Source: Rhynchonema sp. JSB1_4 (Eukaryota > Nematoda > Chromadorea > Monhysterida > Xyalidae). Taken from it: 64,000 bases of DNA. Below the pieces are notes generated by a model, which worked only from the letters and a program-made list of their open reading frames with translations, searched no databases and was not told where the DNA came from. Where the stretch lies: assembly GCA_030248065.1 (NCBI GenBank), contig JASAMV010007721.1, forward strand, positions 62,001-126,000, read 5' to 3'. The translations under genes were made by a program, and so were the position numbers. Of the stretch, positions 34,911 through 47,200 are shown piece after piece (position 1 is the stretch's first letter; every line of letters starts with the position of its first letter).

Positions 34911-36278
34911 GTTGACTTTGATTCAGGAAGCTAAACTGTCAATTCTTCATGCAGAGTGGCCAAAGTCCAAAATATGACAATGGGTGCTACATAGTATATT
35001 GGGTAAGCATCATGGGCTCTCGTCGTCAAAAATAAAGCGGCTTAATCATATGACGTGCACGTTGGTGCATTCGTGCTTGTGCTCGATAATCACCAAGAGC
35101 ACATGGGCTTGCACAGAGTACCACCCTGAGTGTAACCATGGAGTCCGATTCCACACAAGTCCATTAAACCATCAGCTAAGGCCGATTTGGGCACAAAATG
35201 AATGTCATTCACATGGTCGACTGTCGTTTGGGCTGTTTATGGCCAACAACAATTTCCGAGCTCTGTGGTCGTCATTAATGTTCTCTGTGCACATATGTTT
35301 GGACAGTGCCATGTTGTTTTGTACCTGAATTAGATCGGGATTACTCAAGCCCAGAGGTCTGTATTGCTCATTATCGACTTGCAGGCACGAGCACCTTTTT
35401 TCGTTCGTCGTAGCTCGGAACTCTTAGTTTCATTATTTTCAAATACAAAGATTCGCACGTGTCTGTTGTAGTAATGCATTCATTGACTCGTGGCTTGTGG
35501 CATACAAATTTTCATTCAGTACGCCTCAAAAGTCCAAAAATCGCGCGCTTCGCACATACATACACCTGATATTCCATACGGTAATTCATGGTCGCGGAAT
35601 ATTCATGGTCCAAACGCGTGACGCGTCCAAAAAAACGTGCCAAATTTTCGTGCGTTGCGCTCGCAGGTTCACATCTCTCATGGTATTTCTTTCAAAAACC
35701 GCCAAGTTGAAAACAAGCACTGTTTAAAAATAGCATTTCAATATGAGAATGCACTGGATTATGTGAACTCCAAGCTCTTGGAGAGGGTAGTGAAGAAATA
35801 ACTGCAGAGGCCTGTTTCTGCAGTTTACATTCATGGTCATACGACAAACGTAATTTGGCCATGGCACATGGTGCTGGTTGAATGCTGGTGCCGATATGAG
35901 GTCAACCGTGTGGATTTCATTGATTTTCGTCAGACCGTTTTCGCATGCTTTGTAACTGTACAGGACTGTGCGACTAATGTTTACAAATACACCTGTAAAA
36001 GACGGTTTTAAAAATATGATAATCAACTGATACCTCAAGATGTCATGCATAGGTGCAACAATGCAACACACACATGCACAAAAGAATAACAAAATAAAAA
36101 GTAACGTACAGATAATGACAATAAAATGCGTAGTGTGATACCCAAAACTTGATATGAAAAAGTGTTCGCATTGGACATGGATAATAATTCTCATATTGCA
36201 CACGGGTTGAAAAATCTAGCTCTTTTGAAGGCCGTTGTCTTGCATTCCCATAACTGCAATATTTTTCAACCCCCGACC
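34911..36278. other. Spacer between tandem lectin copies
   Basis: Contains the duplicated upstream region of copy 1 (34911-35400, matching 38009-38560) and the IMMP2L exon scrap. The shared upstream sequence includes CTTAATCATATGAC and CACCCTGAGTGTAACCATGG, which may contain promoter elements kept in both copies. No other gene seen. Confidence 0.5.
35818..35880 (+). pseudogene. Fragment of IMMP2L last exon
   Basis: Reads IHGHTTNVIWPWH, against IHGRATHVIWPWH in the real exon at 32912-33037, preceded by a surviving acceptor-like TTTCTGCAG. Frame similarity fades after WPWH. It lies at the same place relative to lectin copy 2 as the real exon does to copy 1, so it came with the tandem duplication and has since decayed. 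Confidence 0.85.
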
Positions 36279-38008
36279 TCACAAATATCGTGCATAGACG
36301 ATCGTGTTCGCTGCGGTGACAACGTTGTTCACATCTGACTTGCGTGGCGTCATCCGGCAACGGCCTAAAAGCAGGTTCCAATGTGTAGGTACTAGCACCG
36401 TGTGAAACGTTTTCAATTCAACAACCCGACTAAATAAGCGAATACCATCAGTGGAGCGATGATCGAAGGCCATGCATTCGCGTCGCATCAAACATTCAAA
36501 CGCGCATTTACGCACATCGAACACGTTCAATTCGGTCACAAGTCCGACTGTGGTCACTAATTCGCTGTTCATCGCTCGCGGTTCGTATTTTTGCCCGGGC
36601 GCTTCTGAAAAATGCGTGTGGAAGACGTTTATTGGATAAACAATCCCGCTGATTCTTTGGCCGTCAACGCAAATCGTCAATTCATGAGCGCGAGAAATAT
36701 ATGGTACTGGGGCTGTGTTGACTACTGGAGTTAATGATGTACGTTGACGGCATGAATGTAGGCCCACAACCGATTGTGTTACGCTTACGTCGTTCACAAA
36801 TGAAAAAACACGGCGCTTCCGCCGCCGTGTGCAAGTGAATTGCGATCGGGTCCGTGTAGAGATTCTTCGTCATTCGTCCATACAAATGAGCAGCGCTCGG
36901 TGGTGCAACGAACACGAAATTAGTGATGTTGTGAACCGTCCAATGTTCGTGCATGTCCCCATTCGCATCGATCAATCGCAAATCCGATTCACTGCTGATC
37001 GTTGCATCCGTCCGTTCACTGCGCACACCCATGTACCACCACACGCTCGTTGTCTGTGGTGAAATAAGGAATGTTGTTGCGAGTGTGAGATTTGGTTGGA
37101 CAGAATCGCGCACCATGGCTATGGTGACCACAGGCTAGTGGTTTCGTGTCACTCAGGCTTGTTTTGATGACATTAGAATGGGTCAAAACAAATACCATAC
37201 ATAATAATACTTATTGACTTGATCTGTGAGAAGAAAACGGCCATTTTAATGTAACCAAGATTTAGTGCTTGGCCGTTTGTGATAATGTTCATGTGAAGGA
37301 CAGCTCAATGGACCGTTACGGGAAAATTTTCCCTTTGAACATCAGCAGTCCGGATCTATACCTTTACTCAGTGGCGTTTTGATGGAGGAAGTATGTGTGT
37401 ATGTGGCCGCTGGACACACAAACGTTCAAACCTTCGGGTTGATGATAACCCCTGAGGGTAGATAGAGCAGAAATATTCACGTTTTGCAACAGCATCAGAA
37501 CCCCGTTTCTAACGCACAAGGTAACACAACAATAATTCCGGCCGCCGAAAAAGCCCAAACTTGAGTATACATGATTAGATTGGGACTAAATAGATCGGGA
37601 CTGGGTCGAATCCCATTCTACTAACCGGCATCAAAAAGTCCATGTGGAACAGAACATCAGCAATATCCCGGGCCTGAATGTTAGCCATTCTGGCACCCCC
37701 GTTACTTCGACAGTCAACAACCGCGTCGGCATGTGTCTTTGCCGCGTTGCGCATAAAGTAGCAGCTGCTACCGACCATCTTGGCTGTATTTACATACCCT
37801 GGCTGCGCAAAGTTGCGTGACTGGCAATCGACGCGGTATGGAGCCAGCACTTCTGCGGATTAATGATATGATGACATCAAAGGTTTGGCAGATTGGGAGA
37901 ACACCAAGAATTGAATACCATACCTTCCAAATCGGTCACCAACTGCACTGCATGCACATGCCCCAGCACAGCGAGCAGGCACAACAGCATATGATGCACG
38001 ATATCCAT
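36279..38008 (-). CDS. Secreted C-type-lectin-like + PAN-like protein, copy 2
   Basis: Exons 38008-37924, 37852-37626, 37053-36789, 36604-36446, 36364-36279; 822 nt, 273 aa. Signal peptide MDIVHHMLLCLLAVLGHVHA, lectin-like region (SSCYFMRNAAKTHADAVVDC, NGGARMANIQARDIADVLFH, VWWYMGVRSERTDATISSES) and PAN-like region (KCAFECLMRRECMAFDHRST, CRMTPRKSDVNNVV). All exon sizes and phases equal copy 1; introns differ, with introns 2, 3 and probably 1 of different length. Differences cluster in the lectin exon 2 and at the exon 3 tail (AAEAPCFFICER versus ATETPAWLICER), while the middle of exon 3 is nearly identical, which could reflect selection or gene conversion. Confidence 0.8.
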
Positions 38009-40146
38009 GTTGACTTTGATTCCCGAAACGAAACTGTCAATTCTTCATGCAGTGGCTAAAGTCCAAAATTTCAGTGTGTGCAAAATATTGGGATCGGGAT
38101 CTCGTCGTCAAAAACAAAGCGACTTAATCATATGACCTGTGCGTTGGTGTGATCGCGCTTGTGTTGTCCAATCACCAAGTGCATGTGCTTGCACAGTGTA
38201 CCACCCTGAGTGTAACCATGGAGTCCGGTTCCATAGAACAATGCCCATTAAGGCAATCAGCTAGGCCGATTGGGCGCAAAATGAATGTCATTCACATGGT
38301 CGACTGTCGTTTGGGCTGCTTATGGCCAACAACAATTTCTGAGCTCCAAGTGGGTCATTAATGTTCTGCTCTCTGCATGTACGAACAGTGCCACATTGTT
38401 TTGCAGCTGAACCTAGATCGGGGTTCAGACCGATATACATAGGGTACCTAATACAACATATTTGTGCACTTGCTCACATTAGCTATCGATTTTCATGCAC
38501 GGGTATGCCGTGTAGCTGGGAGTTCTTAGTTCATTATTTTTTAAGATTCGCGCATGTTTCGTAATGTGTTCAAACGGGATGGCGTGCAAGTGTCATCAAT
38601 GTCGTGTCCAAGTCGCACATTGCTTTCTTTCCAAGTGTAAATTTTTCGATGCAGCCATCTTGCGTTGTGGTTAACCTAACCATGACGAATCCAAACTCGC
38701 ACAAACAGCAAGTCGGCTAATGGATGTCATAAACAATGTCAAAATGGCATTTGGGCCATGAAAGTTGAACGATACACGGATACGAAATGGTCCTGGAGTC
38801 TACATTACATGCATGCGCCATTAGTCAATGTCCAAGCGCTCTCTCAGTGCTCTGGTGTGTGGAGTTTGTCCATTCTCAGTTTATTTGCCCGGTAATCAGT
38901 TTTAATGCTCTGGCAGTGTTTTTGTTTGTCACAAAACTTGTTTCTGTGACTGTGGGATTTAAATTTAACTGACAGTGTGACGTATGATTTAAAAAACTAT
39001 GGTGTTTTCGATTTCGTTTCCTCCATATTTGCAATGAAGCATCATACCAGACGCAGTGTATACTAATAGCAGCAGGAGCATGGGCGCTGGGCGGTACAGA
39101 TCTTTCAGGTATTATGTTGCCATCGGAAGCATGTGAGTGTTCGTGGCTGCGTCTAACTTCTCCTTCAACGCAATACTTGGAACACGTTTAAAACATTTTT
39201 AAAAAAACCTGGCTTATTGGTGTATGTAAGATGGGCCTTTTTTTATAAGATGTTGCCGACTCGTATCGTCAACTAAAGTCGTCAACTCAAGTGGAATGTC
39301 ATGTACAGGTATAATTTTGTTTCGCGCTCACTCAGGGCTGCTTTGAGTTGACGACTAAGTTGACGATCTGAATTGACCACGTATCGACTAGCCAAAACCT
39401 GTTGACGTCACAGACACAGAGACAAAACCACGGATATATACCTGGGCGGATTTTTGAACAGATAATAAACCAGACAAATTACCTAGTCCTCAAAATAACT
39501 TTGTGTACGGAAGTGTCCAACACTCTTCATTCATAAATAACAATAAGATAGTATCAACGTCACTTCATAATACATACATAGATATGTATGTATAATACAG
39601 TATGTACTGCGCAGTTGTACAGTCTGCGGTTGTAAACCACTTAACCCAAACGCACCAGGATAATGCCGATTGTGTAAAGAAACAAAATACTCAAAAAAAA
39701 CGATTTTCTATCGTTGTGTATACCTATTATTGACAAAAAACAGCGCAGGGCGGAGACTGGGTGTGAAATTCACAGATCTCTCAGTGTAGCGGCTTGAGGT
39801 TCAACGTCACATTATGAGTGGTTGAACTTAGCGCAGTAGTCGTGTGTGTGGTGGACCATCGGTACACCAACGGCAACATATCACAATACAGCCCCATAGT
39901 GTTTTTCCAGTGGCGGTGTCTTTAGCAGATGCTGTCCTAAGGTACCCCGAGAAGCTTGTTGATCCAAATGTGCAGTGCACAATACAGTAGCTGCATTTCA
40001 GTCAAAGATTCCAGCTGGTCTTCACAAAAACAACTACCCACGCGCATTTCCGGCATCTAGATTGATTATAAAAATGGCTGCAATGAAACCGGTGAACAAA
40101 CATTTCTCCAAATCCAAAACAACAAAACATCTCGACACGGATCTCG
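38009..40146. other. Spacer, no gene recognised
   Basis: The first 550 bp are the duplicated upstream region of lectin copy 2. The rest has no supported coding sequence. A short palindromic microsatellite, TACATACATAGATATGTATG, lies near 39571, and GTCGTCAACT words near 39265-39290 recur inverted at about 39350. Confidence 0.4.
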
Positions 40147-43100
40147 ATGTGTCAAACTACGTCGACGACGATACAGGCATCGGCTGAACAGCACGCAGCC
40201 GACCAAACTCAACAACAAGAAAAACATCCGGAATCAAAGTTTCAACCCACGTTCGGATCGAAATCCGCGAATGGCTATTTTCGGTGGAATCTGCTGCTGA
40301 CCCTCCTGGTGTTTACATGTGTGACCTTTCCCTTCTGGCTACCCCTGATCCCTGTTGTGAATCACTACACCCTTGATATAATAGTGGTGCTGGTGACACT
40401 GATGCAGATGCCCTGGCTCGTCATTTGCGTCAATGCGGCCTACAGGGTGTACAGAATGAGGAGACAAATTAATGTGCTCGATAGGATTAACGTGGAAGGT
40501 AGATTTATGATTTTAATATGTACTTCGATCAATTGATTTCAAGCCAATATACTTCATGACGTTCCCTTTTCAATTACTTTCAGCACCAAAGTCCCCCGGT
40601 CCGTCTGGAGTTCATCACCTGGTTGGTGTCGTTATGTACAAGGAACCAGTGGAGCTCATGTGCAACACGCTGGAAAGGTACAGTGAAAACTTGAATAATA
40701 TTCTACTCAGACTTAAATTAGAGGGCCCCGATATAGCCAACTTGTAAGCCAACATTTTTGGCATTGCAGCATCGCCCAACAGCCGAATGCACGCCGCAGT
40801 TTGCACGTGGTGGTCGGCCTGGAAGAGGGCACGCCTGAGAAAGAGTCGAAACGAAAACAATTGCACGCACGATTTGATAATTCGTTCAGATGTTTCATTA
40901 CCAGTGTGCATCCGAAAGGAGTCCCCGGTAAGCGAGTTGCCTAAATATGATCTAACTTCGGCATGGTGACACATGATACTGGGACCCGGTATTTTGTTGT
41001 TTGGCTGCTTTTGGATTTGCTCCACGATTTCAAAACCAACACAAATGGTTATAGGTTCAGGACGTTTCGCTGCCACCAAAGTAGCATCTTCAGATATACC
41101 CACTGAAAGAAATGAATGAAAGATTTGCACACAAATGAATAAATCTAAAATACACAAATCAATAAATGTCGAAGAATTTGTGCCTGACTATGCGCTGCGA
41201 TTGCTTTTTGCTTTTGCTGCGTTACTGTCTAGAGCGAGCCGGCAGAACATGAACTGAACGGGGTGTGTTGGACATGAACGAAAAAGGTTGAGGAGTCGGT
41301 CAGTACAAAGAGGGGTGGACCGTTTCATGATGGTGACAGTCGACTGACAAAAAAAGTATTCCACCCGTCCGTGGAAATTCAGGCGAAATCCCGGGCAAAT
41401 GTTCCAACTACGGTCATGCGATGCGATCGTTGATCGATCACGTGACCCAAGGCGATGACCAGATGGACATCAACCAAGCGATTGTGACAACGGCAGATTG
41501 TGACTCCATACTGCCGATGGGATACTTCAGGTTTGTGCACCCATATTGATGGGTACCCTTCTTATCAAGGGTTTTGTGATGTAACACTCTGGTGGTGGTT
41601 AAAGGGTAAGGCAGTCGGTATGGTGCCCATTCTACCGTCATGCACTGTGGCGTGGCATTGTGACCGCAAGACCGTATTGTGACGGTTTCTAATCGATCGG
41701 GCAGACTGCTCCAAAGTTTGTGGTCAAAATGATAACAGTCGAAAGCATTCGGACTGTTACAAAATTTACACAATTCACAGACTTCTCGAAGACGAGTTCG
41801 AACAACTGGACGAATCCCGACGCTACACCACTGTTTGGCAGTCACCGCTGTTCTATCAGATGTCACTCGATAAATCACCTTTCTTCGTTCGTGTCACAGG
41901 TTTGTTATTTTCCAATTTAAGGAACTTTTTGTGAAAAATTCTCCACTATATAATCTTGCCTGATTCATCAGGGTTGCTGCGATCTGTGCTGATGATGGGC
42001 GCACTCATACCGTTCTCGATCAACACAATGTCCATATTCTCTGTGTCACTGACGTTGTACAAGAATGGTGGGGGCACACATCCCGGATATCAAATGGACG
42101 ATATTATTGGTTTGTTATTAGTCATCATCACCACACTGGGCTGTCCTTTTTCTTGTGTTTTTGGGGCTTGGAATGTGCCATGCAGAGTGTAGACTACTGT
42201 ATCACAGAAAAATGTTTCTCTGAAAGTTTTTGCACCAAATCAGTCACAAAGTTGTTGCAGCCCTAATCCGTTGGATGCTTCATGTGAGCAAATCATGTCA
42301 AATCCGATCTATCGACCTTCCGACGTTGAGTGGCCCCACGAGCGGTGAGTGGTTGATGTTTCATATGGCGCATATAATGAGCGGTGCCCCGGTACTTCAT
42401 CAGTCAACTATCATTATGCTCCAGGTACGACCTACACCGAAGAGCTATACGAATGGGCTCGTCAGATTCGGCGCTGGACCATTGGTGCGGCCGAAGTGTT
42501 CCACTACTTCATGATCAAAAGCAGACAATTGCCGGCAATGACCTCGATTGCCTGGGGTACCAAGTTCATCGGGTACTACGTTGTGCTGCTGTGCATATGT
42601 CCAGTGTTCAGGTTGGCTCCGATTAGACTTTTAGCTTAAAAACTTCAGAATAATTTTTTTAAATCAACCTCGATGATCGGATGAGCCGTGGTCACCTGAC
42701 TTTTCTGGGGTGAGGAATATTGCTCCAAACTGAAAAGGTCGAACATCACAATTTGACCGATCGTTTGCAGTCTATTTTCTGCAGCATGATCGCCCCGTTG
42801 GTCTCCCCACGTCTGTTGGCCCTGCATTTGCACGTTGACCATTGTCACGGCTGGTTCATTCCAAGCACTTGGCACTTCAACGTCATTCTACTTGGCCTGC
42901 TGGGGCTACAGTACTTTTGGTTCCTATTGGTCGTTTTCTACAACGATTATGTCAACAACAGCATGTTGCCTAAACAACACCGTGATCAAACAACACTGTT
43001 GTTCAATGTTTTTCACTGGCTGCTGTTTCTGCCAACCATACTGGGTTACTGTACTGTCAGTCTCTGTGCTTTGTTCGACGTGGCCCTCAGGGGCAAAGAG

Positions 43101-43196
43101 GTCTGCACGCATAAACCGACGCGAAAGCACGCGCTCGTTGATGAGAAAACACCGCCGAAACCAAAAGTGGCCGTCATTGAGATCCAGAAACACTGA
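40147..43196 (+). CDS. Multi-pass membrane glycosyltransferase, family GT2
   Basis: Nine exons: 40147-40498, 40584-40677, 40770-40927, 41383-41530, 41781-41899, 41972-42109, 42261-42344, 42425-42611, 42785-43196; 1692 nt, 563 aa. Two N-terminal membrane spans (around residues 44-105) precede a GT2 fold: HLVGVVMYKEPVELMCNTLE (donor-binding start), the acidic TADCDS motif (Asp240/Asp242), and QIRRW at 378-382, the Q-x-x-R-W motif of processive GT2 enzymes. Further spans follow (SIAWGTKFIGYYVVLLCICP; FNVILLGLLGLQYFWFLLVV; and FHWLLFLPTILGYCTVSLCA). It probably transfers sugar from a nucleotide donor at the ER/Golgi or plasma membrane; substrate unknown. It is too short for a chitin synthase and unlike egghead/BRE-3 in the motifs I can recall. 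A second ATG at 40074 opens an overlapping out-of-frame ORF, so the N-terminus is the least certain part. Confidence 0.85.
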
Positions 43197-44223
43197 AAGT
43201 TGATCTTGTACATAGCTCTTTGTACATAATGTGTATATTTTCTGTGAAATATAAGCTTGATACTTTTGTACATACTGTTGGCACACGTTTTTTCGATGAG
43301 ATCTGATCTTCATGCCTGTACATGCCTGTGCTTAAACGTACATTATGTATCCCTTTTTGTCTGGGTATTTCTGGACAATTGTACAGATTTGTCAATTCAG
43401 TTGTTGTATCAGCAGAGTTATTGCTTGCAGTGCTGTGCATTCTTTGTACATAATCTACACATGTGTTAGTTGATAAAAAATTAACGCAATGAAGGACCAC
43501 GCAATTGGTATAAAACAAAAACGAAGGCATTAAGTTAAGAACAATCTGGCACACGTGTTCAGAAATTCGAAAAAGCAGCCTCCGTATTCTAAACCATGAA
43601 ATAAAAAGCTCAATTAAAATTTGGTCACATTTTGCAATAAAACATGAACACGAGTCCTTGAACTTGATGCTCTTTTTACTCTTCCGACCCGCATTTACAC
43701 AACGCAGGAGCACTTGATCCTCAAACCTAATTTTGACAACCACTGCACATGTATGGATAGCTACTGTAAGTATACATAATATCATATTCGCATGACAACA
43801 AAAACGCAATTTGACCTTGTATCACTTTTGCGTGTGACAAAGGCCAAACAAGCGAAAGTTATGGGTGATCTGTGCAGAATTTTTGACTCAAATCTGATGC
43901 ACCTTGAGGTGAAAACAGGAAGTGATGTGGTGACAGCACTAGAATGTATGCGCAATTTTAATTCATGGCTTGGTCTTTGGGGAGAAAATTGCTAATTTTG
44001 ACACTCGAGACCCAGAAAAGTGCACGCACATGCCAATCTCTATGAATCCTGCAGTTTCAATATCACAATATATCAAACTCATGTTCTAACAATTTGTCTG
44101 TTTTGTTCACACAATTTTTGGAAACAAAAATTTTTAGAAAATTGAAGCAAAATGACACGCATGTTTTTACGAGGAGACGTCATTATCAGGTGATCAAGAC
44201 AAGCGTGTGCCAAATAGCGCATA
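43197..44223 (+). other. Spacer with GT2 3' region
   Basis: AT-rich sequence with GTACATAATGT-like phrases just after the GT2 stop, and no supported gene. It presumably holds the 3' UTR of the glycosyltransferase and the promoter of the MAM gene. Confidence 0.4.
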
Positions 44224-47200
44224 ATGGTGGCAAAGTTGGCGTTTGCCTGTCAATTCGCGATTTGGCTCACTTTTGCTGGTAAGTTCAAGTTGTAACAAAT
44301 TTTCACTGACGAGTTCATCGTTATTGACTGCCATCACGCGTGATGACCCTCTCAGTCGTGGGGTGCAACATTCTTCATTTGTGGACCACGCCGTCTTTAT
44401 TGCGGCCTTCTCAATCGCTCCATAGCGAACTAACGCCAGTTTTTTATGCAGAAGATCTCAAAAGGGCAGTTTCTTCACGGCAGCAGCCACCGGATTTCGA
44501 TCAGATTACTATACAAACGATGATTATCAGCATTATCTCTGCCAAGTTTTTTCAGTTTTCGTACACAGGATATCGTCCGTGCGATCGCATAAATGCAGAT
44601 CTGTAACTTCATTTCCCAGGTCCCCAGTGCGCATGCCAGACAATCGACGTATCCGAGGAGCTCAACTGTGACTTCAGTCAGCTGCATTTCTGTAAATGGC
44701 GAAATGTGAGGGGCGTGGATGACAGGGAATGGGTGTTGAGGGAACGCCTAGTTGTCGACTTCTTTCACTCGATTCCGCGTGGCGTTACTGGACAAGGTGA
44801 GGGCCCCACGCTCTTGTTCTTACCACTGGTTTGTGAAACATCAGCAAGCCTGTTGTTCGGCTGACAACATCGTCAGCATCGTTATATTAGATCTGCCGTG
44901 TTTACAACGTTTTGAACAAAACTGAATTCTAATCAGGTGACAAGTTTGCCGCCGTGCAAGGTCACAACAGTCGACTGCAAGAGACAGCCTGGCTCGTCAG
45001 TGACTCGATACCGTGTCAGAATGGAGACGGCACATTGGAGTTGGCTTTGTGGAAGTCGACCGTCCCGCCGACCATGCAAATCTGTCTGCAGGTTTGCGCG
45101 CTTTGAATTTGTTTATGGTTTGCTGCCCTGTCCACGTGTTCAGGGTCTTTCATTAGATTTTTATGAACGGCGGAAAATATGTGGTGTGGTGTGCCAGGCC
45201 ATCGCCAGTGCGAATCCATCTAATGGTCGCCATGCGACTCCGGAACGTGTTGACATATATATAAAAACGTCCGTTGCGAAGGCCCACGCACAAAACTTGT
45301 CAGATCAAAGTTCAAGCTTCCTCCAATAAAGCATGACCATAATTTGCAGAGTCCTCCAACGTCAAACGCCCTCGAGTGTCTGTACATAGTTGAGGGCCAC
45401 GCTGGCACCGAGTGGGTCACACAGAACTTCACCATTCCCGACAGCGAAACGCCGTTTGCCGTGGGTTATTTAGCATGAATTCATAGTGTTTCTTTTTTCA
45501 ATAATTGGGGAAAATTGGCTGAATGCCAAAACTATTTTCAGATCGTGATAATCGCATTCGTGCAGTTGGGACACGATATACTGGGCGTGGACAAGTTGGC
45601 GTATCGCGCCGATCTGCAGTGCACGAATAATAGAAGGGATGATGGTGGGTGCTGATTGGGTGACGTTTCAAATGGATTTGATTAACTGTGCGTGCTCACA
45701 AAGCACCATACCGTATTGACTGAACAGTCGCTCTTGCGCTAGGCATGCCCGCAAGGCAACCTAATCATTTGCCAAGACTGTATCAAACTTCTGGTGATCA
45801 GAATTGCGACTTTCTTGAATTCAAGCAAATTTCAAACTGAAAACGATCATGTGATCAAGTCCGATCATGTTCGCTAACAAGCATTATCATGTAGTCGTCG
45901 TCTCCATTATTCGTTTGAGATTGCGAATTGCAGTGATTCCCCCAAGCGACATCGACCCGATCATACCAGTGAACGACCCAACCACTCCGGCTCAATCAAC
46001 GGCGGAGGAACGACCGAAAGCGATTCTACCCGAAATCGTGCCAAACAAGAAACCGGACACCGATTTCGATGATTACGATAGCGATGGGTCGCGGTCCGTT
46101 CGCAGCAGTGTCGATGGCAGTAATAACGACGTTAATGATGTTGACTATCTCGATCCGGATCCGTTCCTCCACCCGAAGGTTGACCTGCGCAACCCGCCCG
46201 ATCCGCCGGCAATCACCGAAATTACGGATGCAATTGCGGTGTTCACAACCACCACTCTGTCGCCGAAGATTCAGCCGAGATCGAGGTGAGAGCTTATGCA
46301 CGTCGTTAGGCGATCGGAAAAATTGCAAGACAGTAATGATCAAACGATTACGACGTGACCACATAAGACGACAATTTCGTTTTGTCCAAGTTCCATGGAC
46401 GGCCGGTGCACCAGGTCACCGTCAATGCGAATGCACCAGATGGCCACACGACCCAAAAACAGATGCCAGCTGGTGTCCATCCAACGTAAAGCATCAAATT
46501 GTTGTTCATAATAATTCCAGCGGGTCCCGATCCGGTCCCCCGACCCCAATCGTGCCAGCGAATCGTCCGACAATCGGGGAAATGTCCAGCTGTGTTCTGG
46601 CCGAGTGCACATTCGAACGCAGTCTGTGCGATTATGAGGCATACAGACTCGACAACGAGGCTGCAACGTTGCGATTCCTGTGCTCACCGCTCGCACACAA
46701 CAAGTACTTCGTTGCACCGCCGCAAGGTAATACGGCAGTGGGTAATTACTGTATTATTGAACTGCAGGGGGCTTTTGGATCGAATCTTGGTCACGTGAAG
46801 TTTTGAATTCGATGGCTTTGGAGTTATACTTGTCCATTTTGGGCAATTTTTGGACAAATTTTTGTTTCAATCATATTTTTAAAATTTTTCTCTCAACTTT
46901 CACACGCTAAATTTTTTCCTGCACCAATGAACAACTTTTACCTTCGAAATTAGTGCTCACGCTTTCCTAATTTATGTCAGCTCAAAAGCTATTCACAGTA
47001 AAGCAAGTTTTAAGCGGTCAAAATCAGAACTGTCAGTAGTCAATGGTCGCTTGATCAGGGCAGATCAGATTCGGTCCGTCCTATTCGAACAACAAATTCG
47101 GTATCAATGACAACTTTTGTAAACTCAAAAACGGAAACCAAACAAAACCTCCACATTCTCAAGGATCGTGTTTTCTCGCGATGACCACAGTTCGCGACGT

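Noticed and set aside
36682..37131. 149-residue open frame as a separate gene
   Set aside because: It is exon 3 of lectin copy 2 extended into both introns.
46069..46806. 245-residue open frame
   Set aside because: It reads the MAM gene's linker and second-MAM exons in the wrong frame; the correct frame splices in phase with its neighbours.
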